A DNA stretch of 64,000 nt, taken from positions 2,232,001 through 2,296,000 of the forward strand of contig JBANSL010000004.1 of the NCBI GenBank assembly GCA_037127255.1, read 5' to 3'. The position numbers and the translations under genes are program-made. Under the pieces are notes generated by a model. The model worked only from the letters and a program-made list of their open reading frames with translations. It was not told the origin of the DNA and ran no database searches. This document shows, piece after piece, positions 44,011 to 55,129 of the stretch. The first letter of the stretch is position 1. Each line of letters begins with the position of its first letter. Origin of the DNA: Persicaria tinctoria (taxonomy: Eukaryota; Streptophyta; Magnoliopsida; Caryophyllales; Polygonaceae).

Positions 44011-45051
44011 TTACAAGAAGTTAGCGGGCAGCCGAGAAACAAGCTGCGCGCCAACCCCCTTGGCAATGGAAAAACAAACTCTGGTAAAAATATGAGCAGC
44101 TAGACGAGAACTAGAATCTAAGGCTAAAGAGAAGGAACGGATCCGTCCCAGAAGCGCAGTCGCATCCCCATCCAGCTCACCAAAGAAGGAGAAAGAAAAA
44201 GGCAAAAACCCATAACCAGCAGCAGAGCACACATCCCGATACTTTGTGCACTTACGCCGCGCTGCGTCGAGAACACACCGTCCAGGAGCGAAGGAAGCCA
44301 AGCAAGTCTGAGTGAGGGGGGAGGATCCCGTGATATCAACACACACATCTCGACCCCGATCCCAAGAGTAAAGAAGAATGTCAGCGGGCCTAAGAGGTCT
44401 GTCAAGACTGTCAACAACACCGATGTCCACTTCCTTCCCAGAGGAGATCCCAGCACGGAAGCAAATGTCGAAGAGGGTATCACTGACAAGATTATGCCGA
44501 TGTTTGAGCCCAATGGAACTCGAACACGACACAGCATGATCCCCAAAAGTGTCATCCTCAAAAACCCGACCACATGCAGAGCAAGGAAGACCAGGATGAA
44601 AAAGAGGGATACCCAAACGATAGCAGAGGACAGACCTATAAGTCCTACCATTCATGGTCTGACCGAGCCCAAAAATAGGAACTGCTCTAAGCCAATCAGA
44701 CAAGTGGGACCCATGCTGAGACCTCCACAACACCACCTGCCGAGGGGTCAATGAGAAAACCGACTCCGAAAAAGCCACAATCCGAGCGAAGTACACATTT
44801 GCCAATTTCTTCATAAGTTTGGGGGCAGCGAACTCGCAAGAATCACGACTGAAATCAGAACCGGTAAGACCATTGAAGGCACACAACGCAGCATCGAAAG
44901 AGGGTCCCTCACCCACGGGCAACCCATCAAAGCGGAGGAGCGAAGACTGCAACCCAGAGGACTGCAGGCGAGAGGCTAGAAAAGAATAATGCATGACGTC
45001 ACCAACAACATAAACACCAAGACCACCGTACTGAAACGGAAGAGTAGCCAA
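44011..45051 (-). CDS. 5'-truncated non-LTR retroelement ORF with restriction-like endonuclease domain (copy A)
   Basis: An uninterrupted 346-codon frame with no true N-terminus: it starts inside the post-RT thumb region (ATLPFQYGGLGVYVVGDV) directly after the TAA tail of copy B. Residues 157-176 form a zinc-knuckle-like CSACGRVFEDDTFGDHAVSC. Then come RHN (185-187), GKEVDIG (E207), LRPADILL (D224) and CVDIT (D239), and the protein ends RLPANFL. CCHC, then RHN, then a PD-like and D-x-D-like pair is the order I know from the restriction-like endonuclease of R2/NeSL-type retrotransposons. Plant L1 elements have an apurinic endonuclease and RNase H instead. The upstream RT part is seen only in copy B. 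I recall similar unnamed plant proteins, but I cannot search. The class assignment is inference; the frame and motifs are seen. Confidence 0.65.
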   Translation of the reverse strand: MATLPFQYGGLGVYVVGDVMHYSFLASRLQSSGLQSSLLRFDGLPVGEGPSFDAALCAFNGLTGSDFSRDSCEFAAPKLMKKLANVYFARIVAFSESVFSLTPRQVVLWRSQHGSHLSDWLRAVPIFGLGQTMNGRTYRSVLCYRLGIPLFHPGLPCSACGRVFEDDTFGDHAVSCSSSIGLKHRHNLVSDTLFDICFRAGISSGKEVDIGVVDSLDRPLRPADILLYSWDRGRDVCVDITGSSPLTQTCLASFAPGRCVLDAARRKCTKYRDVCSAAGYGFLPFSFSFFGELDGDATALLGRIRSFSLALDSSSRLAAHIFTRVCFSIAKGVGAQLVSRLPANFL

Positions 45052-45054
45052 GAA

Positions 45055-45057
<3 letters not shown>

Positions 45058-45093
<36 letters not shown>

Positions 45094-45131
45094 TTATTAT
45101 TATTATTATTATTTTATTATTATTATTATTA
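45058..45131 (-). repeat. TAA microsatellite, 3' tail of retroelement copy B
   Basis: About 74 bp of ATT/TAA repeats interrupted by two ATTTT variants. On the minus strand it follows the copy B end (RLPTNFL-stop) by a few bases and abuts the truncated start of copy A. Confidence 0.75.
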
Positions 45132-45144
45132 TAATAAAAATATG

Positions 45145-48100
45145 TTACAAGAAATTAGTGGGCAGTTGAGATACTATCTGGGCACCCACTCCCTTATCAA
45201 TAACAAAACTAAGTCTAGTAAAAATACAAGTTGCAACACGAGTTCCCGCATCCTGAGATATCGAGAATTTCATAATTCGCTTAAGCAAGGCAACCGCATC
45301 TGTATCTAACTCCCCCAACGAAGAGAAGGAGAAGGGTAAGAAACCATAACAAGCCGTCGTGCACAAATTCCGATACTTGACACATTTACGCTGAGCAACA
45401 TACACAACAACACAACCATTCACAGAGCCAGACATCCCAGACTGAGTCAATGGGGAGGACCCTGTCAGATCGACACACACATCCCACCCCCTATCCCAGG
45501 AATAAAGGAGCAAATCCGCCGGACGAATGAGCTCATCATGCCCATCAACCAAACCAATATCAACCTCCTTACCGGCAGAAATCCCGGACCTATAGCAGAT
45601 ATCCAATAAGGTGTCGCAAACGAGGTTATGGCGATGTGCCGATGTTTAATGCCCACTGTACCAGCACATGATACAACATGATCACCATATACATCACCAT
45701 CAAAGGTCCGAGAACAAGCGGGACAAGGCCTAGACATCGTGAACAACGGAGCACCCAGTCGATAGCTAAGCACAATACGGTAAGTCCTTCCATTCATAGT
45801 ATGGCCCATCCCAGAAATAGGAGTTACACGCAACCAATCAGAGGAGTGACCACTCTGCTGAGACTTCCATAATGCTACATGTCGCGGAGTCAAAGAGAAA
45901 ACAGAGTCTAATGTAGCAGCAACCTTCACGAAATATATATCTGCCAATTTCTTCATACGTTTGAGGGCAGCGATTTCACTAGGATTACGTAGAAGATCAG
46001 AACTCGTAGTCTCACTAAAAGCACGACATGCATCATCAAAAGTGGGGCTGACATCAATGATACCAAAAGGACGTAAAAGCTTAGCTTGCAACTCAGCAGA
46101 CGGGACGCCAAAAAAGCATAATGTAGGACATCCATAGCAGCATACACTCCGAGCCCACCAAAATGAAAATGGAAGGTGGCAAGCCGCCACTGCCGATCTC
46201 CAAACCCAGACCCAGATGCAGTGACAATATGCTCTAAACTAGAACGAAGTGCAACATCAAAAGAGAGTTGGGCCGACCCAAAGACATGCGGGGAACAAGT
46301 ATGCAAAGCAAAGTAAAGCTTAGAAATACCCGTACAAATCCGAAGCATAAGCAACTCGCACTGTAGATCATCAATCCTCGCGACATAATCCATAAGCTCT
46401 ATGGTCTTAGCCACTCTCTTCGACACAAGATCACTGCCGAAAACAGGGCACGAGCTGACATGCCCACCTAGGACTTTGACACCGCGTGAAGGCCGAGCAA
46501 TAGAGGGGGGGAAGGGAACTCTAGGCAGCCGACTCCCAGGGTCTTCTGCAGGCCAAAAAACCTCGGTCTTATCCACATTAAGATGAATGCCAAAGCGGGG
46601 ACCCTCCACCATAATCAGATCCAAGACCTCCCCCACCACCAAAGTGTCCCCAACAACAGTGACATCATCTAAGTACCAAGCCTGCAGACTCAGGGAAAAA
46701 GAGTATCTGATCTTGCACACCAAAGGATGCAACACCAAAGCAAAAAGCAGATGCCCTAAAGGATCATCTTGCTGAACCCCCCGACAAGACCATAAGCTAT
46801 GCTCCTCATAATACAGTCCGGCAGGACGATATATAACAAAACTCCACCCATCGAGAAAGAACCGGGCAGTGACAGCGAACTTCCTGTAACATGGCCACAC
46901 GGTCAACTAAGTTGAAAGCATTATGAAAATCTACCAACAACATAGAAAGACCCTCCTCACCGCCACGAGCCTCAACAAAACGATTCAAGACATGCAGAAT
47001 AGTCTCTCCTCCACCGGATACCCCGACCCCAAACTGAAGACCAGCAAATAACTAGACAAAGAGGGACCGACCAAACAAACTCCAACCTTAGAGACAAGAC
47101 GTCTCCAAATAGTGCCAACATCAATAGGACGTATACCTCCACCTGGTTTAACAAGCGGCGTGAGCGAAGCACTAGCAATATATTCACCCAAAACCTGCGG
47201 ACAACGGCCTTCAAGGAAAAGATTAACCACCCGAGTTATAGAGGAGATCAAATCATCTGAAATAGCGACAACAGCTCCACCCAAACAATAAAAAAGATGT
47301 TGAGCACGGAACCCATCCCTCCCACATGACGTACCACGCGGGAGGCTCCGAATTATATCCAAAACAATGGCCGAAGAGGCAACGAGAGGATGATGATCAA
47401 CCGCCAGAGGCGGCAAGTTAGGAGACGGGGGAGTGGGGTGCTTATCTCGTAGGGCCGCAAGAGTGGCATCAGAATAAGGGGCAATACCTGATTAAGAGAG
47501 CACTCGCACAACAGCAGTGTAATGACCATCACAAATCTTCCTCCGACATTGCCGAAGGTTACGCTCACTCAAATCAAGGTCCTCCTCCACACTAAAAGAA
47601 GGGGGAACCTCGGCTAAAGTCTCTTGTATAAGCTACAAACTACCACTAGGCACACCCCAAGCACGGATAGCACTAGCAATACTCTCCTCTTGACGTTGAC
47701 GCTTGACAACAATCCTACACTCAAGATTACTCTGTGGGGAGAAGGTCTTACGTATACAAAGCGACATCATAAGCAAGCGAATCCAGCAGGAAAGGTCGTC
47801 CGGAGAGTCAGCCACGCCATCTAAAACCCCTTCTAAAACCCGAGAAAAACCTTAGTGACATTTAGGAGGGATGGATCTCATGGTGCGCAACCCCATAGAA
47901 AACAACCGGTCAAGCGAAAATATAGACAAATCAACAGGCACATCACCAACATCAACCACGAGAACCGGCGGAGACGAAACTGGAGGTCTGGGAATATCAT
48001 AAATAATAAAACGAACAAGGCCATCACTAGGGGTGGGCACAAATCCCGCAAATCCCGTCCCGTCCCGCATCCCGTCCCGATCCCGTCCCGATCCCGGTGG

Positions 48101-48950
48101 GATTTAGAAAAAAAAAAATCAATCCCGTCCCGCAAAAAATACGCGGGACGGGACGCGGGACGAAGAGTTCTCGTCCCGCAAATCCCGTCCCGTCCCGCAT
48201 ATATATATAAAATTATATATTTTTATATATATGATTAAAATTAATAAAAACATAATATGTTTATATTATATATTAATATTTATTTAAACCCAATATTAAA
48301 ATAAATAAAAAGATTTAAAATACTTATACAAAAAACTTGCTGTAATCATTTTTTTTAAGTGAACAACGAGAGCAGAGAGCTAGTCCGGCCCAAATGGCTA
48401 TTTCACCAGTAAATCGAAATCAAGAGTGCAGAATATATTTCTAATAGAATTGTGTAAGATTTGGTAGATTTTTACCTTTGCTACTTATTATTTTTGGAGT
48501 TGTGAATTATTTTTTAATCTTTTTTTTTAACGAGGGACAAGTCCCGTCCCGTTCCGTGAGGGATAAGACCCTGCGGGATTTTGAAAAAAAAATTAAATCC
48601 CGTCCCGATCCCGTCCCGCAAAAAATACGCGGGACGGGATGCGGGATTATCCCAATCCCGTCCCGTCCCGTCCCATGTCCACCCCTAGCCATCACCACAG
48701 TCTGGAGGTGCCACATAATCATCTTGACCATGCCAACACCGAGCATGAAAGGTATGCGTTTTAAGACAAACTCCACATAACCAAACCCCCATACGCTTGA
48801 AAGGCCTCTACCGCCATCATCAAGACACCCACAGAAACCCACAAAAGGACAATGATACCGAACAAGGTCAGGCATCCCACACCCGATCACAAGCTCCAAC
48901 AAAGCACTCAAATCTAAATTAAAATAATAACAATAACACTTAAATCTCCA
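45145..48950 (-). pseudogene. Long, frameshifted copy B of the RLE-type retroelement
   Basis: A chain of minus-strand frames that together give most of the element. From the 5' side: VCLKTHTFHARCWHGQDDYV (about 48700-48780), a block with WIRLLMMSLCIRKTF (about 47720-47780), PRGTSCGRDGFRAQHL and EYIASASLTPLVKPGGGIRP (46985-47416), RT motif A MLLVDFHNAFNLVDR (46806-46988), motif B CRGVQQDDPLGHLLFALVL and motif C AWYLDDVTVVGD (45953-46906). The C-terminal part holds CPACSRTFDGDVYGDHVVSC, LIRPADLLLYSWDRG and CVDLTGSSPLTQ. Frameshifts fall near 47060, 46850, 46080 and 45640, with stops near 47490 and 47630, and a 660-bp MITE interrupts it at 48028. It is dead, but it shows that copy A's endonuclease domain belongs behind a reverse transcriptase. 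Confidence 0.75.
48028..48687. mobile_element. hAT-type MITE inside retroelement copy B
   Basis: Terminal inverted repeats TAGGGGTGGGCACA and TGTCCACCCCTA, and a perfect 8-bp target-site duplication GCCATCAC (48020-48027 and 48688-48695), both hAT hallmarks. CCCGTCCCG motifs crowd both arms. No coding capacity. Removing it rejoins the flanking copy B coding sequence, so it inserted after copy B. Confidence 0.9.
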
Positions 48951-49493
48951 CCAAAGCACTGCAAACTGGGATCAATTTGAGTTGACCACATTACCGATCA
49001 TCAACCTAGCAAGTATCCCAATTGGAGTTGACCACATCACTGATCATCAACCCAACAAGTGATGATGCGCTCCAAAAACCAACACAGCCGCAACTGGGAG
49101 AAGACTACAAACAAGCAACCTGATGCCGCTCCAAAACCAACGCCGACCAGCAGATGGAGAATAACAATGACACAACATCCGATCAAACGCAATAAAGACA
49201 CCGCGGTTGAAACGAAACAGCAAGCCAGTGAAGAAACAACAAGAACGATTGAACCGAAACAACACCCAATCAAACACGCAGACACCGATGCAAGATGAAG
49301 AATCAAACCTGAAACGTTGGACACCGAGACGCCATCCCGGACAGACTAGTAACAAGTGCCGAGAGGAGGCACAACGGTTTGAGGAAGTGGCCTAGGCGCC
49401 GGGATGAGCCGGAGAGGACCACATCGCCGATCACCTCTTGATCGTGTGCCCTAGCGGAGGAGGGTAGCCGAGATATTATTATTATTATTATTA
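48951..49493. other. GC-richer stretch upstream of retroelement copy B, ending in a TTA microsatellite
   Basis: No gene recognised; the open frames on both strands lack family motifs. A phrase GAGTTGACCACAT...GATCATCAACC occurs twice (about 48970-49010 and 49026-49060). ATT repeats at 49474-49493 form the left flank of the Helitron. Confidence 0.4.
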
Positions 49494-51573
49494 TCTATTA
49501 CTAACTATTAAAACAAAAGCCTTAGCGATGACAAGTTGCTCTCTCCTTAATTCTAGGCCTTTTAACCAATCACTTTAGCCTAAACTAGTCTATTCCCCAT
49601 GCTTTGTTAATGCAAAAATATTAGAGAATGCCAAATTATAATAATTTTTTCATATTTAAATGTAAAAATATTAACATTGAAAAAAGTATATTCATCTACA
49701 AACAAAATTGACAATCTACATTTTATGCTAATTTTTATTTAGTTTAATAAAAAAAATTAAATAATATCATAGAATTGTTTCTCAAATGAAATTAAAACTC
49801 TGTCATTAATTAACAATTATAAATTTCTAACAAAATTAAAACAAATTGAATAGATAAAGAATAACTCCAAAGTAGAAACAAATCTAATTTGAGCGAGAAA
49901 ATAAACATGTAATTGAATTGTTTGCCCTCATAACATACATCAGATCAATCATACAATCTCAAAAATCTCTAATCCCGGATACCACCTTCGTCAAAATAAA
50001 ACTCACACGTTCATCAAATGGGTTTTTTTATTCTCTTGAGCATATTGAAGTTTCATAATTAAGTAAAAAAACCACTTGTCTCGACTAAAACCTATTTTAT
50101 ACTCAATTTAAAAATAAAAAATTAATCACGTAAAAAATAATCAATTATTATTGTTCTTATAACCAATTAGCAATTTAAAATAAAGTATTTATAGAAAAAG
50201 TACTCTAGTTCTATGGATAATTAAAAAAAATTGGCATCAATAGAATATAAGATAGACTTAAAGATTCATATTCATAACCACCTGTCAAAATCATAAAAAA
50301 AAAAATTATATCAGTACAATTATCATATTTTAAACCAATAACAAATCAAATACAAAATATTTTCATGTACACTATTACCCTAAAAAATAACTAAAATAAT
50401 TTATAAATTTAATTTCAACAATTAAAGTTCAAACCTATGATATGATATACATCGTTTTTTTTTGTGATAAGATAAGAATTCGAAGGTCGTACATGCCTGA
50501 TATAAATCATCTATGGTTATGTGTAGGTTATAGTTTACAGATAGTGGAAGATGTTATAAACAGTTTTGCGGACGGGATCCGCTGTCCCAAACGGGACAAC
50601 CCATTGAATTGGCCTCCCACATTCCCATAATTAAAAAAAATGATTAAAATTTAAAAAAAATGTTAAAGGGTGCGTTTTTTTTTAATAAGGAAAGATAGGG
50701 TGTGAATCGAGATTTTGACACACGAATATAAATGAAAAAATCTAATTTCTACCTAATTCTCGTCTTCTCCTCCTAAACTATACAGTAACATCTCCTCCTA
50801 AACTATACAGTAACATTTAATCTCTTATTTTCTTCATTTCTCCTTCCGAAATCTAATTAAACACAAACCATGGAGACATGACACAACAAATTGATTCCGT
50901 TAACGGTTCACATTTTTTAAACTCCATCATTTTGAAATCCATCGTGACATTATATTGTGGATCTCAATTTTTTTTTTTTTTGAATAACTATTGTGGATCT
51001 CAATTAGTAAAGCATTAATATTACAATAAATACATGTCCATTTAATTAGCCATTAAATTAAAGAATATTTAAAAACCAATACTGCTATTATACAATAATT
51101 GATTAAAAGAGCTATGATACATAACTAATTAAAAGTTTATAGTAATTAATACTCCATTTTTTACGGCTAGGCAAGTTTTGACTGTACTACTACAATGAGT
51201 TGAAAACAAATAAGATATAATAAATAAGATATACTATACATAAATGTAGATATATAATATCCTAAATAGGTAAATCTATATATAGGCCATTCGGATGGTT
51301 TTTTTCAAGTGAATACTTATTTACCATAAATAACAATTATTTTCTAAATTAATGATGAAAAGAAATAAAGAAAAAATAGGTGAAAAAAATTTCACATGTG
51401 GCGCACCATTTTAGGAGTAAAAAAAAGGCGGGGAAAATTTGAAGGAGAGTGCGATACGTGGCATATCCAGCTTCTACTTTAGTATTGTTTAGGATTACAA
51501 TTTTACTAGTTTAAAAAAACAATGAGATTAATTCAAAATATCTATTACTAACTATTCAAACAAAAGCCTTAGC

Positions 51574-53026
51574 AACAACCATGAAAACGTTAAAAGCGCA
51601 TCCTGACAATGGAGGAAAGCTATTACGTTAATAGACAAGTTTAAATCGGGATTAATATGGTCGATTGGGAATGGGGAAACGGCCAGGTTCTGGTCAGACA
51701 GATGGATAAACAAAACTGTTATAAGCAACAACCATGGCGGAACGACGGTGTTGGACAAAGACACAAATGTAAGTGAATTCCTCTCGAATGGACAATGGGA
51801 TAAAAACAAGCTATTAAGTGTGCTAGACATAAACACTGTCCAAACTATAATGGATATACCGCTACATGTGGAGCCGATGCCTGATAGGCTATACTGGTGG
51901 CCTGATAAACATGGTTGGTTTACAACATCAAGTGCAATCAAATTAATAACGAACACAGAAGACTTCTCAGACGTCCAGAACAGTTGGATATGGAAGGTGA
52001 ATATCTTACCAAAAATTAAAAACTTCTTGTGGAAAATAACAGAGAATGGACTACCAACTAAAGACAGATTGAGCAAAAGAGGAACCCCAATTCCTAACCA
52101 ATGCGTGCTATGTGAAGGATTCTGTGAGGATGACCAACACCTACTAATAGAGTGTCAGTTTGCTAAAAAGAATGGTCTAACGGATCAAAAGCTACGAACC
52201 TTGATTAGGCAAGAAACAAACAGCAGGTGGAATGGTTGCAGTATAATGAAACTAGTTGGAAAACATTTGAATGCGGGGGAAAAAAGGGACCTTGCAGTCA
52301 AATGGTGGATACTATGGTTCTTTAGGAACCAAATAACCTTCCAGGAAAAGGGATTGCCATCTCAAGGAGACATTCAGCAGTTCATATACAACATCAAAGA
52401 ACAATGGAAACGAGCATGTACGAAAGACGAGACAGGATCTGACCCCATGATTACACAACAAAACAAACAGAGAAAGGCTATTAGCAGGAAAAATGTAAAA
52501 TGGCGAAAACCGGAGAGGAATTTTCTGAAACTAAACTTTAACGGGGCTACTAATGGGTCGGGAATATCGAAAGCAGGGTACGTAATCAGAAATCATGAGG
52601 GCCGGGTAATTAAGCTAGGTGCAACACAGTTAGGTAAACTTTCGCCCATCCAAGCCGAAACCAAGGCCCTGCAAATAGGACTTCTAGCGGCTAAACAACT
52701 TAACCACGAAAAACTTGTTATTGAAGGGGACTCTAAAACGATTATTGACAACCTCATATTCAATAGCTCTTGCCCTTGGGAGATAGAACTATTAATGGGA
52801 GACATCAAACGCCAATTAGTTACAGTCCAAACCGTGGTCTACTCGTATGTGCCCCGTGAGGGTAACAGGACGGCTGACAAGGTCGCACACCTTGGCCGCT
52901 CTGTTAATGGGGCGACCTTGACTCTCAATACTGATCTTAATGATCTCATCCGTCGGGATGCTATCGGTTAGGAATCCTCCAACCGAAAATTTACCTCTTC
53001 AAAAAAAACAAAAAACAAAAAAAAAA
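51574..53026 (+). mobile_element. 5'-truncated L1-type LINE inserted in the Helitron
   Basis: Flanked by a perfect 14-bp duplication ACAAAAGCCTTAGC (51560-51573 and 53027-53040), with an A-rich tail before the right copy. It retains only the end of ORF2, which is typical of aborted target-primed reverse transcription. Related to, but clearly diverged from, the LINE at 21-27 kb. Confidence 0.9.
51592..52971 (+). pseudogene. LINE ORF2 C-terminus (zf-RVT and RNase H)
   Basis: The frame is open from about 51612 to the TAG at 52969-52971. Upstream it continues past a TGA where the family has Trp (AS-stop-QWRKAI against ASWQWRKL in the larger LINE). Visible: WSIGNGETARFWSDRW, zf-RVT (NILPKIKNFLWKITENGLPT, then CVLCEGFCEDDQHLLIEC) and RNase H (LNFNGATNGSGISKAGYVIR, AETKALQIGLLAA, VIEGDSKTII, REGNRTADKVAHLGR). 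The first RNase H aspartate (LNFDG) is Asn here. No RT or endonuclease, so it cannot move by itself. Confidence 0.85.
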
Positions 53027-53437
53027 ACAAAAGCCTTAGCGATGACATGTCGCTCTCTCCTTAATTCTAGGCCTTTTAACCAATCACTTTAGCCTAAATT
53101 ATAATTTTAGTAGTTTAAAAAAAACAATGAGATTAATTCAAAATATAAAATTAATAATAAGAAAAAATAAAATTAATATTAGTAATCTGTATCTATATAT
53201 ATCTATATATACTACTTTAATTGCCTTTTCGATCAATGAGTTTAATTCAAAACATTTAATTATTTAAACTTTTACTATTATTTTATAATATTAATTTAAT
53301 ATATTTTATACACTTTACTCTATTACTGTATTTTCTAACCGCTGATATGTGTATTTTTGTCTGTAATTTTTTTATATTATTTAATATTCATAACTTTACT
53401 ATTAAATTACGCACCATTGGCGCGTGTATAGGACTAG

Positions 53438-53679
53438 TTATTATTATTAAAGGATTGGGGTTGTTGGGCAATTAGAGAAAATTATAGGGACAAATGTGTA
53501 AAGTGGGGAAAATGCCTTAAATAGGCTAATAGGCCTTTTTGCCTTTCTGGAGGGGTATCGATGGATGAATGAATGAATTTTTTTTTTTTTGGGTGGCAGA
53601 ATGAATGAATTCTTAGCATATCTTTGTACCTTCTTTTCTTCTCTCGGTTCTATCTGCCATGTTTATCAAGAGATAATAT
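53438..53679. other. Spacer right of the Helitron
   Basis: Starts with the TTA flank, then contains GAATGAATGAATT repeats around 53565-53615 and a T-run. No gene. Confidence 0.4.
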
Positions 53680-54574
53680 GACCGTGTTTGGCAACGAGAT
53701 GGGGTAGGTGGATGAGGAAGGATTTTTAGGGATGGAAGGGATGAGGATGAAATTTCGGAGTGGACGAGGTGGAGATTTAAAGTCAGTTTAATCCCGTTCG
53801 TGTTTGGTTGTGTGTTAAAGTATTTGGGGATGGAAGCACCCAAAAAGACACATTTGCCCCCCACTAATTGTCTCCTCTTTCATTTCTCCTCCTTCCTGTT
53901 CAATTTGGGGATGAAGATTTCAAGCTGATCGCCGACCCATTTTGCTCCCGAGCTCCCATGACAGTTGTTCTTTCTCCTTCCATGGATTCTCATCTCTTTG
54001 CCCTCACCCTTCCTCTGATTCGCCTTTAACCTCTCGCTTCTCCCGTTGCCCACGTCTCTCCTCGTCGCACTTTTGTCGCCGCAATTGAAGAGGGCTTTGA
54101 ATCGGGTCAGGTCGCCGACGAAGGTACTAGGAGCTCAGATCCCGGGAGCCACCAATGCTACCCATCTTTTCCGTAATATATATACCTTTTTTTATGAGTG
54201 TATCAGTCGTCGGCAAATTCGCTCTTGGGAAGCACGTTTAATCAGCGGCGGTGGTGTGCGACGGCGTCGGTGGTGGACAGCGGCGTCGGTGGTCGGTTGG
54301 CAAGGGATCAGAGGAGGAGGACTTAGGTGAGGGTTAGTGGTGGCGGTAGGGGGGAGAGAGAGGGAGGAAAGTTGAAGATGATGGGGCCAAATTTGGAACA
54401 TTTCAATCCTCATCCCCTCAATCCTCCTTTTTCTGGGTTTCATTCCCACCCTGTTTTTTGGTGTTTCAATCCCACCTCCATCTCCTTCCATCCTGTTGCC
54501 AAACATGCGGGCACGATTCCCAAAGCCCACCCTCACCTCTTCCATCCCCTCCCACCCCCCAGCCAAACACGGCC
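53680..54574. mobile_element. Non-autonomous DNA transposon with GACCGTGTTTGGC termini
   Basis: Left end GACCGTGTTTGGC, right end GCCAAACACGGCC (13-bp inverted repeat, one mismatch). Sub-terminal regions are partly complementary (GGTGGATGAGG...CCTCATCCCC type). The central part (54040-54350) is GC-richer, with an open frame (MPTSLLVALLSPQLKRALNR) of unknown origin, perhaps captured host sequence. No clear target-site duplication was found, so the superfamily is left open. Confidence 0.6.
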
Positions 54575-55129
54575 TAGGAATATTAATATTTTATTCTCTT
54601 CTCTCCGCCACATCATTCTAGCATCTCATTCTCATTTTTTCCACTTTATCAATAACATCTCTAATATCCCTAAACTCATCTTTTCATACCCACTCAATTT
54701 ACAAATATACCCCTCCCCAATAATTATTTCCATTCTCGATTATATTATTATATAAATTTATTATTATTAAAATAATATTATTAAATTATTCCAGAATTAT
54801 ACACTTCATTTTTTCGGATTTTATTTTGCATATTTATAATGAAAGAGAAATATTTAAAAAAAATATACTCAAACATATTCAAAATTGATGTCTACATGTT
54901 GATAAAAATGAATCTAGTATTGTGGTAAAAAAAAAAATTTGACATTTTTTTTACCGAAAAATTGATTTTAGTGTGTAAAACTTATTTTTTTCCAGCTCAA
55001 ATCTCATCCGTCCAGCACGGACACATGTCCTCCATCCGAATGCCTCTCCTACAGCCGAATCAGGGGCTGCCATGTGTCCTCTCTAAACTTGCAAGAAGTT
55101 GCTTTTGCCACTTTAGTCTGACACAAAAG
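54575..55129. other. AT-rich spacer
   Basis: No gene; short TTATTATTAAAATAATATTA palindromic AT stretches near 54750-54790. Its right edge is the hAT target site CACAAAAG (55122-55129). Confidence 0.4.

Larger units (their letters stand above)
49494..53437 (+). mobile_element. Composite Helitron with two 5' ends
   Basis: A Helitron-type 5' end TCTATTACTAACTATT occurs at 49494 and again at 51541. One 3' end occurs at 53437: a hairpin ACGCACCATTGGCGCGT (53409-53425, four pairs, one mismatch, two pairs) followed 12 bp later by CTAG. The left flank is an ATT microsatellite ending in A and the right flank starts TTATTATTA, as expected for insertion between A and T. The family sequence after the 5' end (AAGCCTTAGCGATGACA...CTTTAGCCTAAA) is shared by both copies. 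Between about 49607 and 51490 the first copy carries about 1.9 kb of other AT-rich DNA. No Rep/helicase gene, so non-autonomous. Confidence 0.75.
51541..53437 (+). mobile_element. Inner Helitron copy carrying a LINE
   Basis: Runs from TCTATTACTAACTATTC to GGACTAG. Without the LINE at 51574-53026 and one target-site copy it would be about 430 bp long. The segment AACAATGAGATTAATTCAAA (about 53125) also occurs just before 51541, showing that the DNA to the left belongs to the same family. Confidence 0.75.

Noticed and set aside
43926..45131. ATT/TAA microsatellites as ordinary simple repeats or a CRISPR-like array
   Set aside because: There are no spacers, and both tracts sit at the 3' ends of the same retroelement family, so they are element tails.
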